Source: Chlorocebus sabaeus
Lineage: Eukaryota; Chordata; Mammalia; Primates; Cercopithecidae
Direction of reading: 5' to 3'
Length of the DNA stretch: 64,000 nucleotides
Assembly: GCF_047675955.1 (NCBI RefSeq)
Contig: NC_132915.1
Location: 50,668,026 to 50,732,025, forward strand
Below are positions 25,507 to 36,068 of this stretch, piece after piece. Below the pieces are notes generated by a model, which was not told where the DNA came from, searched no databases, and worked only from the letters and a program-made list of their open reading frames with translations. Position numbers and translations under genes: made by a program. Position 1 is the stretch's first letter, and the number at the start of each line of letters is the position of its first letter.

Positions 25507-27890
25507 TGTGATAGTTTCAACACCTGTTGCAATACTTCTAAATAAAGCCTTCCTTACTGTTATACCAAGTGTCAGCATAATTTTTTCTTTAACAGATCCT
25601 TAAATTAAGGCAGTACAATCAATGCTGTGGTGACCTACAACATAAAAGGCATCAACCAGCTGGCAAGTCAGGTGACTCAGGGTCTTTTGTCATCTCAGTC
25701 CTTGTCCTCTAATGCCATGGACTCTCCTCATTTCTCCAGAAGTGTTTCCATTTCCACACCTTTAATAATCCCTTTAGTTAACCTTTCCAGGTGTGCTCTC
25801 CCTGAGCTCTGAGCCTTAGCTCATTGGTTTAGTTCTGATTTAGTTCATGTCTCTAGCCTGACAATGACTTGTTCTTTCTTAAATTTGTGCTACACAGGTA
25901 GAAATCTAAAGTATTGTGGATATTTGATTACAAGAATAGTACTATGTGGAATTTTAAATGGATAGAAATATACAGGGTTTATGAATACATTTACTGGGGT
26001 GAACAACGTGTTTTACAAATGCATTTATGTTTATGATAGTGTATCCTCAAGAAGACAAAACTAGAATATAACGTATATACTCCTTTACCAGGAGTGTAAG
26101 TAAAGCGGGGCCCAATTTTATTGTAATGTTGGCATGAGAAAATAGGGCATTACAGTGAAGGAGACAAATGGAAACTGAAGAGAAAGACCCTATCATTACA
26201 TAGGCAGGACTCTACTGGGAAAGGATTCACTGGTCTAAAAATCAGCTCTGGTTCTTATGTCCAGAAATATTCCCAGAGAGCATGTAAGAGCTCAGACTTC
26301 ACAGTTGAATTTTCTGCATCCAAACTGTAGCTCCACAACTTAATAGCTTCCTGTGCTTTCATTTTTTCTTTTGTAAATGGGGACAATAGTAAAATCTATC
26401 ACTGTGTGCTTTGGTCAGTGATCTCTCCAGTGAATAAATGGGGTTAGGGACACGGTAGGTGTTCAGTAAATATGAAAAACGAAAATATTCTTTATTTGTT
26501 AAGTGAGCATTGATTATGCAAGTGCTAAAAACAGTGTCTGACTGAAAATAAAGACTTTCTAGAGTATAGATATCTCATTCCTCTTATTAACATTATCTTT
26601 ATTATATAACTCTATTAAGTTGGGGAAGTGTCCTTTGAAATTATCAAGTGTCTTGCTTCTTATGAGAAATATAACAAGAAAAAAAATGACCTTTGGAATG
26701 TACTTATCCACTAGTGGAGAGCTTGGTGCAATGAACACTTAACCGTTTTCCAGAGAGAATATTGTACTCTCTAAAGATTACCTTTCTTGTGTATAAACTC
26801 TTACAGTTGGTGTGTTTGCAAGAAGGGCTTCAGTAAATCTGAAAACACTCTGTGTACCAGGAGTAATTACTTTTCTTCCAGCCCATACTTATTTGCTACC
26901 TTTGACCTACATCCCTTCTACCATTTTGCTTCTATTCTTTTCCACCACTTAACCTCCATTGTGGCTGGGCTGAATGCAGTTAAGGTACATTTTGTCATTG
27001 TTTTTTCTTAGTGGGATATTACTTCCATTTACATTTTAATCACATTTAGATATACTTTTGTTTTCTTTTTGTCCCCATTCGTTAGGATGCAAAAGTGACA
27101 ACTTTTGCTTTTTATGAAAATGAAGAAAGATATGTCTGGCATGCTATGGAAAACAACTGTACAAGTCATTTATCTTATTACATTTGCATCTCATTATGAA
27201 CATTTAGGACAAAGATGGTTTCCTTTAGTTTGATCAGAATCAACAAAGAACCTCTGAAGGTTCTTTGGAAATTTGAATTTTCCTGCAAAAAAAATTTTTA
27301 ATCAAATTGAGGATATTTTTTCAATTGTGTATTCTCATTCCGTATGATGCTACTCCCAAGGGTGTAGAAGTTAGTTCTTGAGAGTGGGAACAAATCTTAC
27401 ATATTTAAATGGGGTTTGTGGCCCTTCAAAGCTCAACCCTCTCTAACAAAATCTTATTCCTTAGTTTTTTTGTTTTCTCCCCACTGGGTTTTCTTGTGTA
27501 TCACATAAGAAGCATTGACATTAAGTTCATGGAAGATACACAAAATGCATATAAGTTCAGTGTTACACACCTACAGCAAATGGGTGGCTGTGACTGCAAT
27601 ACTTTCCAAGGCTTACTAGATCTCAAAGTCATATCAAGAGACATGTGCTCTGCATACATATGGCTTGTCACTGGCCATCTTATAGATGTTGCTTATTTTT
27701 GATCCTTAGCATTTCTAACTGTGTTATGGGCTTTGAGAATAATTTATATTTTATTCTACTAAAGTTGTTCAATATGTTAATAATTAGGTCAAGCATTGAA
27801 GAAAAAAGTCTTGACAATATTTAGGTGACCAGCAGCTAGTGAAGTTAAAAAATTTCTCACATGCAACAAAAATAAAAGTTAAGTACAACC
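25507..27890. repeat. Intergenic unit, copy B (part 3)
   Basis: No gene is seen. It matches 50690-52070 and then 55263 onward in copy C. Examples are 'ctcatttctccagaagtgt' (25729; 50817), 'aagtgtttccatttccaca', and the 'taaactcttacagttggtg' region at about 26793, which matches 51845. The match in copy C is split by an L1-led insertion cluster. Confidence 0.75.
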
Positions 27891-28854
27891 CTGCCACAGG
27901 GGCTGGGAGAGGCGACTGGCCCTTTGTTGGTCTGTGAGAAATCAAACTTCCAACATGACGAGCAGGAAGCCAGCAGCTAAGGGAGTCATTGTGTCACAAT
28001 TACAAGCACCTGGGGTCTTTCCAGAGCATCATACCTTCTCCAGCCCCTGGAGCCACCTGCTTTCCTAAGTGGCTGTGGGAAAAGGCCTGAGGTCCCAGAC
28101 GCTGTCCACTGTGCTGCTTCCCTCCACTCTCTGAAAGACACTCACCCCCTGGCCTGGGGATGCACAAGTTCAGAGCTTTGCAGGGAGTAACCATGGGCTA
28201 CGGCTTCATGAAAATGTCCCACTCACCAGTACCTTTTTCGCAGATATGGATGTGGAGGCATGAGGGAGGGCAATTATTGGATTACCAAGGTGCTGCTAAA
28301 AGCAGAGGAGAAAACACCCATTCTCAGTCATGCATCTGGTGTGACATTTCACCAACCCATTTAAGTGCACAGGACTCCAAATATCTACCTAATTAGTATG
28401 ATGGTTTAGGCATTTTACACTTAAAATCACTGGCCTCATGTTAACTGAAGCCTGACTGGCCAGTGTCTCAAAGACACAGATGATGACCTGATCCCTCAGG
28501 AACAGTTGGTGTTTCAGCTTTGTGGGAGTGACTGTCAAGGTATGGAGCACTTGGGGGGTCTTTGAAACCTGTCAGGTTTCACATCTCTGCTTTGGGTGAA
28601 AAGCTCATCACCCACAGTAGTCAAGTAGTCAGGGATGTGCCTTTACTTGCTCGGGTTGATCTGTTGAAACTTTATGTCTAGACAATGGAAACATCCAGGA
28701 GCATTTCTGCTTTCATGTAGCCTCTTAATAATTGATGTCCCTGAAGTCCTAGGTCCTCAGGGACAGTTCCTCTGATTGCTGGATGGTACCAGCTTTCATG
28801 ATGTTAAATCTAACCTGTAAAAACCTGAGCATTAATCTCCATGAATATAAGACC
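27891..28854. other. GC-richer block, unassigned
   Basis: This 960-bp block is less AT-rich than its surroundings and does not match the Alu, L1 or MaLR classes or the intergenic unit copies. The longest open frames are short (64 codons minus at 28000-28194, 78 codons plus at 28160-28396) and resemble nothing I recognise. An ATG context reading MTSRKPAAKG starts at about 27955 but is closed within a few dozen codons. It may be an old repeat, LTR or retrocopy fragment. No function is claimed. Confidence 0.35.
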
Positions 28855-29470
28855 TTATTCTTTCTCATTTAAATGCCTCCTTATTTTCTTCTCTAATATT
28901 CTGAGTAGGATTTCCAGTATTGTGTTGAAAGAAGTAGTGAGAGTGGGCATCTTTGTCTTATAATAAATCTGAAAAAAAAAGATTCCAACATTTCACCATT
29001 GATTATAGTGTTAGCTAATGGCTTATCTTATAGCTAATAAGGAATGTATCTCTTTATTGTGAAGTATATTCTTTCTATACCTAATTTGTTATAAATTGTA
29101 TTAGAAATGGATTTTAAACTTTGTCAAAATAATTTTAGGCAGGCATAAAAATAGTTGTGATTTTTAATCTTTCTATTCTGTAAATAAGGTGTATGGCATT
29201 TTCTGATTCCAACATATTAAAATATTCTTGCATTCCAGGAATAAATCAAGTTTGATCATAATAAATGATCCTTTTATAGTGCTTTTGAATTTCACTTGCA
29301 ACTACTTTGTGGATGATTTTGCATCTGTGTTCATCAGGAATATTGGCTTGTAATTTTTTTTTCTTGTAATGTCCATCTCTGGCGTTGGTATCAAGGTAAT
29401 ACTGGCTTCATAAAAGGAGTTTGGAAGTATTCCTCCTTAATTTTTTCAAAGATTTGATTCTATTTAAATG
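28855..29470 (-). mobile_element. Old LINE-1 ORF2 fragment
   Basis: A heavily diverged minus-strand L1 reverse-transcriptase segment. The plus strand reads 'agtagtgagagtgggcatc', then 'ttgcattccaggaataaa' and 'atattggcttgtaa', the usual reverse-complement landmarks of ORF2. Confidence 0.75.
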
Positions 29471-29679
29471 TTTGGTGAAATTCAGCAGTAATCAGATCTA
29501 AAAAAAAACTTAAGCACACTAAAAATAAATGATAAAAATATTTTAAATTTTTAAGTGTTTATCACTTTCGAATAATTTTTAAGTATTCATTACTTAGATA
29601 TATAATGTTTATCTGTAAACATTAGAAAATGTTTATAATTTGTTAATTTGCTTATGTAATTTAATACACTACAATTTAT

Positions 29680-29975
29680 TTGTTTGTTTTTTGAAACAGA
29701 GTCTCACTGTGTCACCCAGGCTGGAGTGCAGTGGCGCAATCTCGGCTCACTGCAACCTCCACCTCATGGGTTCAAGGAATTCTCTGCCTCAGCCTCCTGA
29801 GTAGCTGGGATTACAGGTGCCCACAACCACGCCCAGCTAGTTTTTTTTTTTTTTTCAGTTGAGATGGGGTTTCACCATCTTGGCCAGGCTGGTCTTGAAC
29901 TCCTGACCTCATGATCCACCCACCTTGGCCTTCCAAAGTGCTGGGATTACAGGCGTGAGCCATCTCACCAGGTCC
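29680..29975 (-). mobile_element. Alu element
   Basis: A full-length antisense Alu with a T-rich tail at its left. The 9-bp 'acaatttat' occurs on both sides (29671-29679 and 29981-29989) and is the likely target-site duplication. It lies about 520 bp upstream of the IFNA1 start codon. Confidence 0.93.
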
Positions 29976-30330
29976 ACAGTACAATTTATATCAGTAAATA
30001 AATTACATTGAAGTCCATAAGCAAATTTAGTTATAAAGTTAAGATAAATTTGAATTGATTTTAAATTTAACTTTTAGCTGAAATTTTTCATTTGGTTATT
30101 TTTAAATCCACATTGAAGACAAAGATTAAACTTTGTACTTTTTGAGTATAGAGATATACATATAGTATATAAATAGATACATATTATATCTGTGTTGTTA
30201 AATTTTCACGGTGGGTTCAATTAAGAAAAAGATATCTGAAAAGTCTCTGGAAACAAGATGGGGGAGACAATAATGAAAAACAAAACGTTTGAGAAACACA
30301 GCTCTGAACTCATGTAAAGAGTGCATGAAG

Positions 30331-30384
30331 GAAAGCAAAAACAGAAATGGAAAGTGGCCCAGGAGCATTAAGAAAGTGGAAATC
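30331..30384 (+). promoter_or_regulatory. Virus-response enhancer of IFNA1 (IRF sites)
   Basis: Five GAAANN hexamers lie in 54 bp: GAAAGC 30331, GAAATG 30344, GAAAGT 30350, GAAAGT 30372 and GAAATC 30379. They end 11 bp before the TATA box. This is the arrangement of the interferon-alpha virus-response element bound by IRF3/IRF7 after viral RNA or DNA sensing. Confidence 0.85.
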
Positions 30385-30395
30385 AGTATGTTCCC

Positions 30396-30403
30396 TATTT
30401 AAG
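30396..30403 (+). promoter_or_regulatory. IFNA1 TATA box
   Basis: TATTTAAG lies 94 bp before the ATG, just after the GAAA cluster. This is the standard spacing in alpha-interferon genes and predicts a start of transcription near 30425 and a 5' UTR of about 70 bases. Confidence 0.85.
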
Positions 30404-30496
30404 GCATCGGCTCGAAGCAAGGCCTTCAGAAAACCTAGAGCCCAAGGTTCAGAGTCACCCATCTCAGCAAGCCCAGAAGCATCTGCAATATCTACG

Positions 30497-31066
30497 ATGG
30501 CCTTGCCCTTTCCTTTACTGATGGCCCTGGTGGTGCTTAGCTGCAAGTCAAGTTGCTCTCTGGGCTGTGATCTGCCTGAGAGCCACAGCCTGGATAACAG
30601 GAGGACCATGATGCTCCTGAAACAAATGAGCAGAATCTCTCCTTCCTCCTGTCTGATGGACAGACATGACTTTGGATTTCCCCAGCAGGAGTTTGATGGC
30701 AACCAGTTCCAGAAGGCTCCAGCCATCTCTGTCCTCCATGAGCTGATCCAGCAGACCTTCAACCTCTTTACCACAAAAGACTCATCTGCTGCTTGGGATG
30801 AGGACCTCCTAGACAAATTCTGCACTGAACTCTACCAGCAGCTGAATGACTTGGAAGCCTGTGTGATGCAGCAGGAGAGGGTGGGAGAAACTCCCCTGAT
30901 GAATGTGGACTCCACCTTGGCTGTGAAGAAATACTTCCGAAGAATCACTCTCTATCTGACAGAGAAGAAATACAGTCCTTGTGCCTGGGAGGTTGTCAGA
31001 GCAGAAATCATGAGATCCTTCTCTTTATCAACAAACTTACAAGAAAGATTAAGGAGGAAGGAATAA
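30497..31066 (+). CDS. IFNA1: Interferon alpha-1/13
   Basis: A secreted type I interferon. It binds IFNAR1/IFNAR2 and triggers JAK-STAT antiviral signalling. It is a single-exon gene of 189 codons: a 23-residue signal peptide (MALPFPLLMALVVLSCK onward) and a 166-residue mature protein starting CDLP. Mature cysteines are at 1, 29, 86, 99 and 139. Cys1-Cys99 and Cys29-Cys139 are the family disulfides, and the extra unpaired Cys86 (KFCTEL) is the hallmark of IFNA1/IFNA13. The AB-loop receptor residues Leu30 and Arg33 and the C-terminal Arg145, Met149 and Arg150 are present. The start is the ATG at 30497, because it begins the signal peptide and fits the TATA spacing; the frame is open further upstream only by chance. 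Compared with human IFNA1 as recalled, differences include Met15, Lys19, Gln41, Thr64, Gln103, Val114, Thr117 and Phe152. The flanking IFNW relics favour IFNA1 over its near-identical sister IFNA13, but this is not proven. Confidence 0.96.
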   Translation: MALPFPLLMALVVLSCKSSCSLGCDLPESHSLDNRRTMMLLKQMSRISPSSCLMDRHDFGFPQQEFDGNQFQKAPAISVLHELIQQTFNLFTTKDSSAAWDEDLLDKFCTELYQQLNDLEACVMQQERVGETPLMNVDSTLAVKKYFRRITLYLTEKKYSPCAWEVVRAEIMRSFSLSTNLQERLRRKE

Positions 31067-31184
31067 CACCTGGTCCAACATGAAAACAATTCTTATTGAC
31101 TCATACACCAGCTCACACTTTCATGAATTCTGCCATTTCAAAGACTCTCACTCCTGCTATAACTATGACCATGCTGATAAATTG

Positions 31185-31226
31185 ATTTATCTATTTAAAT
31201 ATTTATGTAACTATTTATAAGATTTA
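31185..31226 (+). promoter_or_regulatory. AU-rich instability element in the IFNA1 3' UTR
   Basis: Five ATTTA pentamers (31185, 31193, 31201, 31213, 31222) lie within 42 bases. Such clusters mark cytokine mRNAs for rapid decay and limit the duration of interferon output. Confidence 0.85.
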
Positions 31227-31278
31227 AATTATTTTTGTTCATATAATGTCATATGTATCTTTACACTGTGGTTAGTGT

Positions 31279-31284
31279 AATAAA
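31279..31284 (+). terminator. IFNA1 poly(A) signal
   Basis: AATAAA lies 213 bases after the stop codon and is followed by a T/GT-rich stretch ('attattttgtgtcgtt'). It gives a 3' UTR of about 230 bases. Confidence 0.8.
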
Positions 31285-31289
31285 ACATG

Positions 31290-31951
31290 TTTCTTATATT
31301 TACTCAATCCATTATTTTGTGTCGTTCATTAAACTTTTACTATAGGAACTTCCTGTATGTGTTCATCCTTTAATATGAAATTCCTAGCCTGACTGTGCAA
31401 CCTGATTAGAGAATAAAGGGTATACTTTATTTACTTATTATTATTATTATTATATGCAAGATGTAAGTAAAAATGACCTTTCTCTAAATCAGGTTGTATG
31501 TTGTACTCAAGATATAAAAGTGACCATAATAAATCCACTTCCTACTCTCTTGCATATTTTATTTTTGTGTGGAATAAAACTAAAAATGGTAATCATACTT
31601 AATAGCAGTTATCCCAAATACTATAATAAGAAGAAAGAACAACCAATAATTTCTCTCAGAAGCAGGTAAACTGAGATATGTGAGGAAATAAAAATAAACA
31701 GAGATATCCTCTATTGCCAGTTGGATATATGAGTTTGCAACTTACAAGGAATGCAATTGCTAGGGGTTCATATATGGCAAGCAAAATCCCAGAAATGGAA
31801 GTGCTCATGTGTGGAGAGAGGGTAGAGAGAGAAAAGGACTTAAGCATGATTCTGAGGATCTTCCATCTTTAAAGTGAGGGAAGAAAAGAGACACAAAAGA
31901 AACAGAGGTGGAGTCCCTTATATTAGACTGACAACAAGAGATATTGGTGAT
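31290..31951. other. Intergenic DNA downstream of IFNA1
   Basis: AT-rich and anonymous. It contains a short (TTA)n tract near 31434-31453. No gene or clear repeat is seen. Confidence 0.5.
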
Positions 31952-32316
31952 TAATATGGTTTGGATCTGTGTCCCTGCCCAAATCTCATGTGGAATTGCA
32001 ATCCCCAATGTTGGGGGTAGAGCCTGGTGCGGGGTGATTGGGTCATAGCTGTTTCTCGTGGTTTAACACCATCCCCCTTGGTGCTGCCATGATGATAGTG
32101 AGCTCTCCTGAGATCTAGTTGTTTAAAAGTGTGTGGCACCTCCCCCTACCCTTCCTCTTGCTCTCGCTTTACCTTCTTCCCTGAAGCCTCCCCAGAAGCA
32201 GATGCTGCCATGCTTCCTGTATAGCCTGCAGAATTGTGAGGTAATCAAACCTCTTTTCTTATAATTTACCCAGTCTCAGTTATTTCTTTGAGGCAGTGCA
32301 ACAATGGACTGATACT
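31952..32316 (+). mobile_element. MaLR (MST-type) solo LTR
   Basis: Contains 'atatggtttggatctgtg', 'gcctccccagaagcaga' and 'cctcttttcttata'. It is flanked by direct GTGAT repeats (31947-31951 and 32317-32321). The first base pair of the LTR has decayed from TG to TA. Confidence 0.88.
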
Positions 32317-32321
32317 GTGAT

Positions 32322-33200
32322 AAAGTCTATTTAAGAAGATAAATGTGCTGGGAAGATGAATCAGTAGATTTGCCCAAGATAGGGATTAAAACTGCCCAAT
32401 AATTGGGAAATAGATGGCATTGGCAATCTTAGTGAGAGAGCTGGTTTGGTGGAATTAATAAGTAGAAGTCATACTGCAGTAGGATCCAAGTGAGAGAAGT
32501 TAGTGACTTTGAAGCGAAGATGGAAATAGAATGGAATTTGAAAAGAATGTGGATTATTGTTTTTGTACACAGTTTTTGTTTTCTTTTTTTGCAGTATAGT
32601 TTTTCTGGATAGATTTCATGTAACTGATGTACTGGCAACCATATTGATATGTTTAGTATATTTATGTTAAATTAAAACATTTAATTACAATAATAATTTT
32701 TCATTTTTTAAATAAATACTACTTTGAATATCAGTAAGCTGCTTAATTCTCTAGATGGGAACAGACAACTAATTCAATCCGTCATCACAATGTTTAATTA
32801 ATACTGATAATACAATGATTCCTGGACCTACTGGCTTTATTAATTAAGTTACTTAACTTGCATAATTGTAACACTGGTTTACTATAATTTTACTGCAGGT
32901 TTTAACACATTTTATTTTCTGGTAGAGCTCATATATAACTTCTTGGTAACTTTTCCTGATGTTATGAATATTACAATCTTATGCCAATCCAAAAATAACT
33001 AAATTGCCATCAGCATAAAGACTGAAAACTTCCTTCACAAACTAATAATGAAAAGGGGATCAAAGAATCTCTGTCTCAATACTTAAGATAAAGAAAAAAT
33101 TGGTTATAACCAGCTGAAAATACAGCATGAACCATGGAAACTCAGACAGCAAGAACTCTGTGTAGAACTCACAAGGAAAAAAAAGATTTAACAATTATAA
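32322..33200. other. AT-rich intergenic DNA
   Basis: No coding frame of note and no repeat I can name with confidence. Confidence 0.4.
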
Positions 33201-33202
33201 CT

Positions 33203-33521
33203 GGGCCTGGCGCGGTGGCTCACACCTGTAATCCCAGCACTTTGGGAGGCCGAGGCGGGAAGATCATGAGGTCAGGAGATGGAAACCATCCTGGCTAACA
33301 CAGTGAAACCCCGTCTCTACTAAAAAATACAAAAAATTAGCCGGCCATGGTGGCGGGCGCCGCTACCCAGGAGGCTGAGGCAGGAGAATGGGACGAACCC
33401 AGGAGGTGGACCTTGCCGTGAGCTAAGATCGCGTCACTGCACTCCAGCCTAGGTGACAGAGCAAGACTCCATCTCCAAAAAACAAAAAACAAAAAACGAA
33501 AAAAAAAAACAAAAAAAAAAC
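33203..33521 (+). mobile_element. Alu element (AluY-like)
   Basis: A full-length sense Alu starting 'ggcctggcgcggtggctc' with a mixed A-rich tail of CAAAAAA units. The near-repeat 'attataactg' (before) and 'attgtaactg' (after) is a probable target-site duplication. Confidence 0.92.
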
Positions 33522-33764
33522 CCATTGTAACTGAAACTCAATACAAAACTGACAAAATCACCCATAATTTACATTAGGTCACAAAGAATTTGACATTGAA
33601 ATTTCATTCTACTTGCAAGTATGTGTGGTGTTAAGAAACTCAATCTGTTTGAGCCTCAGTTTTCTCATAAATAAAATGGATTCGGAAAATCTTTATAGTT
33701 GTGATCATAAAGGAACACATGCAGTTTAAAGCACCTACCACAATATCTTCCACCATGTTGCCTG

Positions 33765-33915
33765 GTCAACATGGTGGAACTCCATCTCTACTAAAAATAC
33801 AAAAATTAGCTGGGCATGGTGGTGGGCATCTGTAATCCCAGCTACTCGGGAGACTGAGGCCGGAAAGTTGCTTGAACCCAACAGGTGGAGGTTGCAGTAA
33901 GCTGAGATCATGCCT
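33765..33915 (+). mobile_element. Partial Alu
   Basis: Only the middle of a sense Alu is present, from 'gtcaacatggtg' through 'agctgagatcatgcc'. The left monomer start and the tail are missing. Confidence 0.85.
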
Positions 33916-34099
33916 TACTCAAAGAGTTAAACAATGATAAGTATTTTCCTCCTTTTCTTCATACAGCTGTAGATGGGAATAGTATTTGTCTTTCTGTAAA
34001 ATTTTTAGAATCTGTGGCATTGTACCTTTCAGGAATTGACTTTCAAAGGAAGCAACCTAAAAACAAACAAACAACAACAACAAAAAACACAGATTCTGT

Positions 34100-35335
34100 C
34101 ATGAACTGTAGAGGCTGAAAAATTGTCATTCCTCACTTCAATGTGTCCTATTTATATTCAGTCAGGAAATGGTGGCTTGTATAAATGCCTGAGACAGGAG
34201 AATAATCATGCAGATTGGTGTGCAGAAGACATGTGATGTTTCTTGACTGATTATGGCACCTGGCACATTCTCTCTCTGGCTTTACTCCCTTCACCTTCCT
34301 GCCCATTCACACAGAGCTGTTTTCTGTTCTGTTGTGGTTTCAGCTTGATGGTTTCCCTAAAGATCAGAATGCCACAAGTGCTAAGCAGAAGTGAAATAGA
34401 ATTTCTAGGTTTTGCAGAACCATCTGCAAGAGAGGATTTCCTGAATTTCCGTTGAGTATGATGTAATAGTAACTTAATGAAAAGGAAAGAGAAAGCAGAA
34501 TCTAGTTTATGCACAGTCTCCTGAAAACTTCTCAGGGTAACACAGCCCCTGGTAGCCAAAGGTGACAAGGGCAGCCACCAAGACTGGAGGGCCAATTTCT
34601 GATCTATGCAGAAACCCATCACTTCTGGGCATTTCTCTTTATGCTGCAAAAAGTATACTTCTTGGCAAGAAAAGATGCTAATGCTGTCACAAGCCTGTTC
34701 CTTACCCTTGGTCTATTACAAAGAGAATCAGTTTCTGGCTTCTGTCAGGGCATGGATTTTGGGGGATTGACAGTTATAGGGATATATAGAGAGATGTATT
34801 TCTTGCCTATAGACCACTGTGCAGACCAGCCTCTAGAATCACCCTCTCCATACACAACATGTGGGACTCCAGGGGACAGGCAGACTGACCGTCTTGACTG
34901 GAATTTAATAGTATTCAGAACAAGTTCGTATTTAATAGTGCATTAAACAACTATTAATGGTACAATCTTAGTTTCACAGATCATTCCTATTGTTAGACTT
35001 CAAACATTAATAACTAATATTCTCATTGTCACTTTGAATTATGATCTTGACAGTTCTTCTACTTAATAGTAAAAACTCTGCCTTGGTATCAAAAAAGAGA
35101 AGTCTCATAAGAGCTAACGAGTGTGAAAGAATAGTGTTGTTACCAGAGAACTAGTGAGGTTTATTCATTCAAAGTGTATCAATTTTGTTATGATTTGAGA
35201 TGTATTTTTGTAATCAGCAACATATTTTCATTGAGATGTTCCAACAGGAAGTCTGCGTGAATTCTTGAGATAGCAGCAAGGAAAAGCCTGAAATTGCAGA
35301 GGATTCTCTAAATGTATCCCTCAGGCCACACATTG
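34100..35335. repeat. Intergenic unit, diverged copy D
   Basis: No gene is seen. The left end shares 'tatattcagtcaggaaa' with 335-430 and 35905-35940. Farther on, 'ctttgaattatgatcttga' followed by 'cttctacttaatagtaa' resembles 19215-19260 in copy B. Similarity is weaker than among copies A-C. A 132-codon minus-strand frame (34251-34649) and a 101-codon plus frame (34641-34946) are not kept in the other copies and look fortuitous. Confidence 0.5.
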
Positions 35336-35430
35336 TGATATATATATGTGTACATATATACACACATGCATATCACACATTGTGATATACATGTACATAT
35401 ATATACACATGTATATATACAGATATTTTC
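35336..35430. repeat. AT/GT-rich palindromic tandem repeat
   Basis: The string 'cacattgtgatata' occurs twice about 50 bp apart. Each copy is followed by alternating purine-pyrimidine TATATG/TACATA runs, which can form hairpins. Confidence 0.8.
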
Positions 35431-35488
35431 TTATTTTATAAATATATGGTTATTATTTCCTTAATTTATATATATACATTAAAAAAGG

Positions 35489-35797
35489 GACTGGGTGCGG
35501 TGGCTCACGCCTGTAATCCCAGCACTTTGGAAGCCGATGTGAGTGGATCACTTGAGTTCAGGAGTTCAACACCAGCCTTGTCAACATTATAAACCCCATC
35601 CCTACTAAAAATACAAAAATTAGCCAGGCGTGGTGATGGGTGCCTATAATCCCAGCTATTTGGGAGACTGAGGCAGGAGAATCTCTTGAACCCTGGAGAC
35701 AGAGGTTGCAGTGAACTGAGATGGTGCCACTGCACTGCAGCCTGGGTGACAGAGCGAGATGCCATCAAAAAAAAAAAAAAAAAAAGAAAGAAAGAAC
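35489..35797 (+). mobile_element. Alu element
   Basis: A sense Alu beginning 'gactgggtgcggtggctc' with several substitutions (S/J-type). It ends in a long A run and (GAAA)n. Confidence 0.92.
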
Positions 35798-35859
35798 AGA
35801 AAAGGGAATACTGTCTCCCAAATCTCCATAACACATATAATATAAAAAGCAGAATTCTT

Positions 35860-36068
35860 GGAGTATTCTGGGGAAAACTGAAAAATAGTCAACTTCATAC
35901 TGAAGATAAGTCTCATGTATATATTCAGTCAGGAAACAGTATCTTACAGAAAAATCTGGAAGAGTTTATTTTCTTAAACCTAAGTGAAATATACATACTA
36001 TTCATTTGCTGATTCCAATACCCAGCATAGTTCCCTCCTTCTTCCCCAGCTTTTCTGGATCTCATTCT
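35860..36068. repeat. Intergenic unit, copy C (left fragment)
   Basis: A clear paralogue of 330-560: 'aaactgaaaaatagtcaac', 'tatattcagtcaggaaac' and 'aaatctggaag' appear in the same order. It is separated from the rest of copy C (38440 on) by ERV-like sequence. Confidence 0.75.

Noticed and set aside
30347..30496. In-frame upstream extension of IFNA1 by 50 codons
   Set aside because: It spans the GAAA enhancer and the TATA box, so most of it would not be transcribed. The signal peptide starts at 30497.
30310..30825. 171-codon minus-strand open frame over the interferon gene
   Set aside because: It is the complement of the conserved sense coding sequence and resembles no known protein.
34251..34946. 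132-codon minus and 101-codon plus frames
   Set aside because: No recognisable family, and the frames are not kept in the related intergenic copies.
35505..36012. Frames of 86-109 codons on both strands
   Set aside because: They are translations of the Alu and its A-rich tail.
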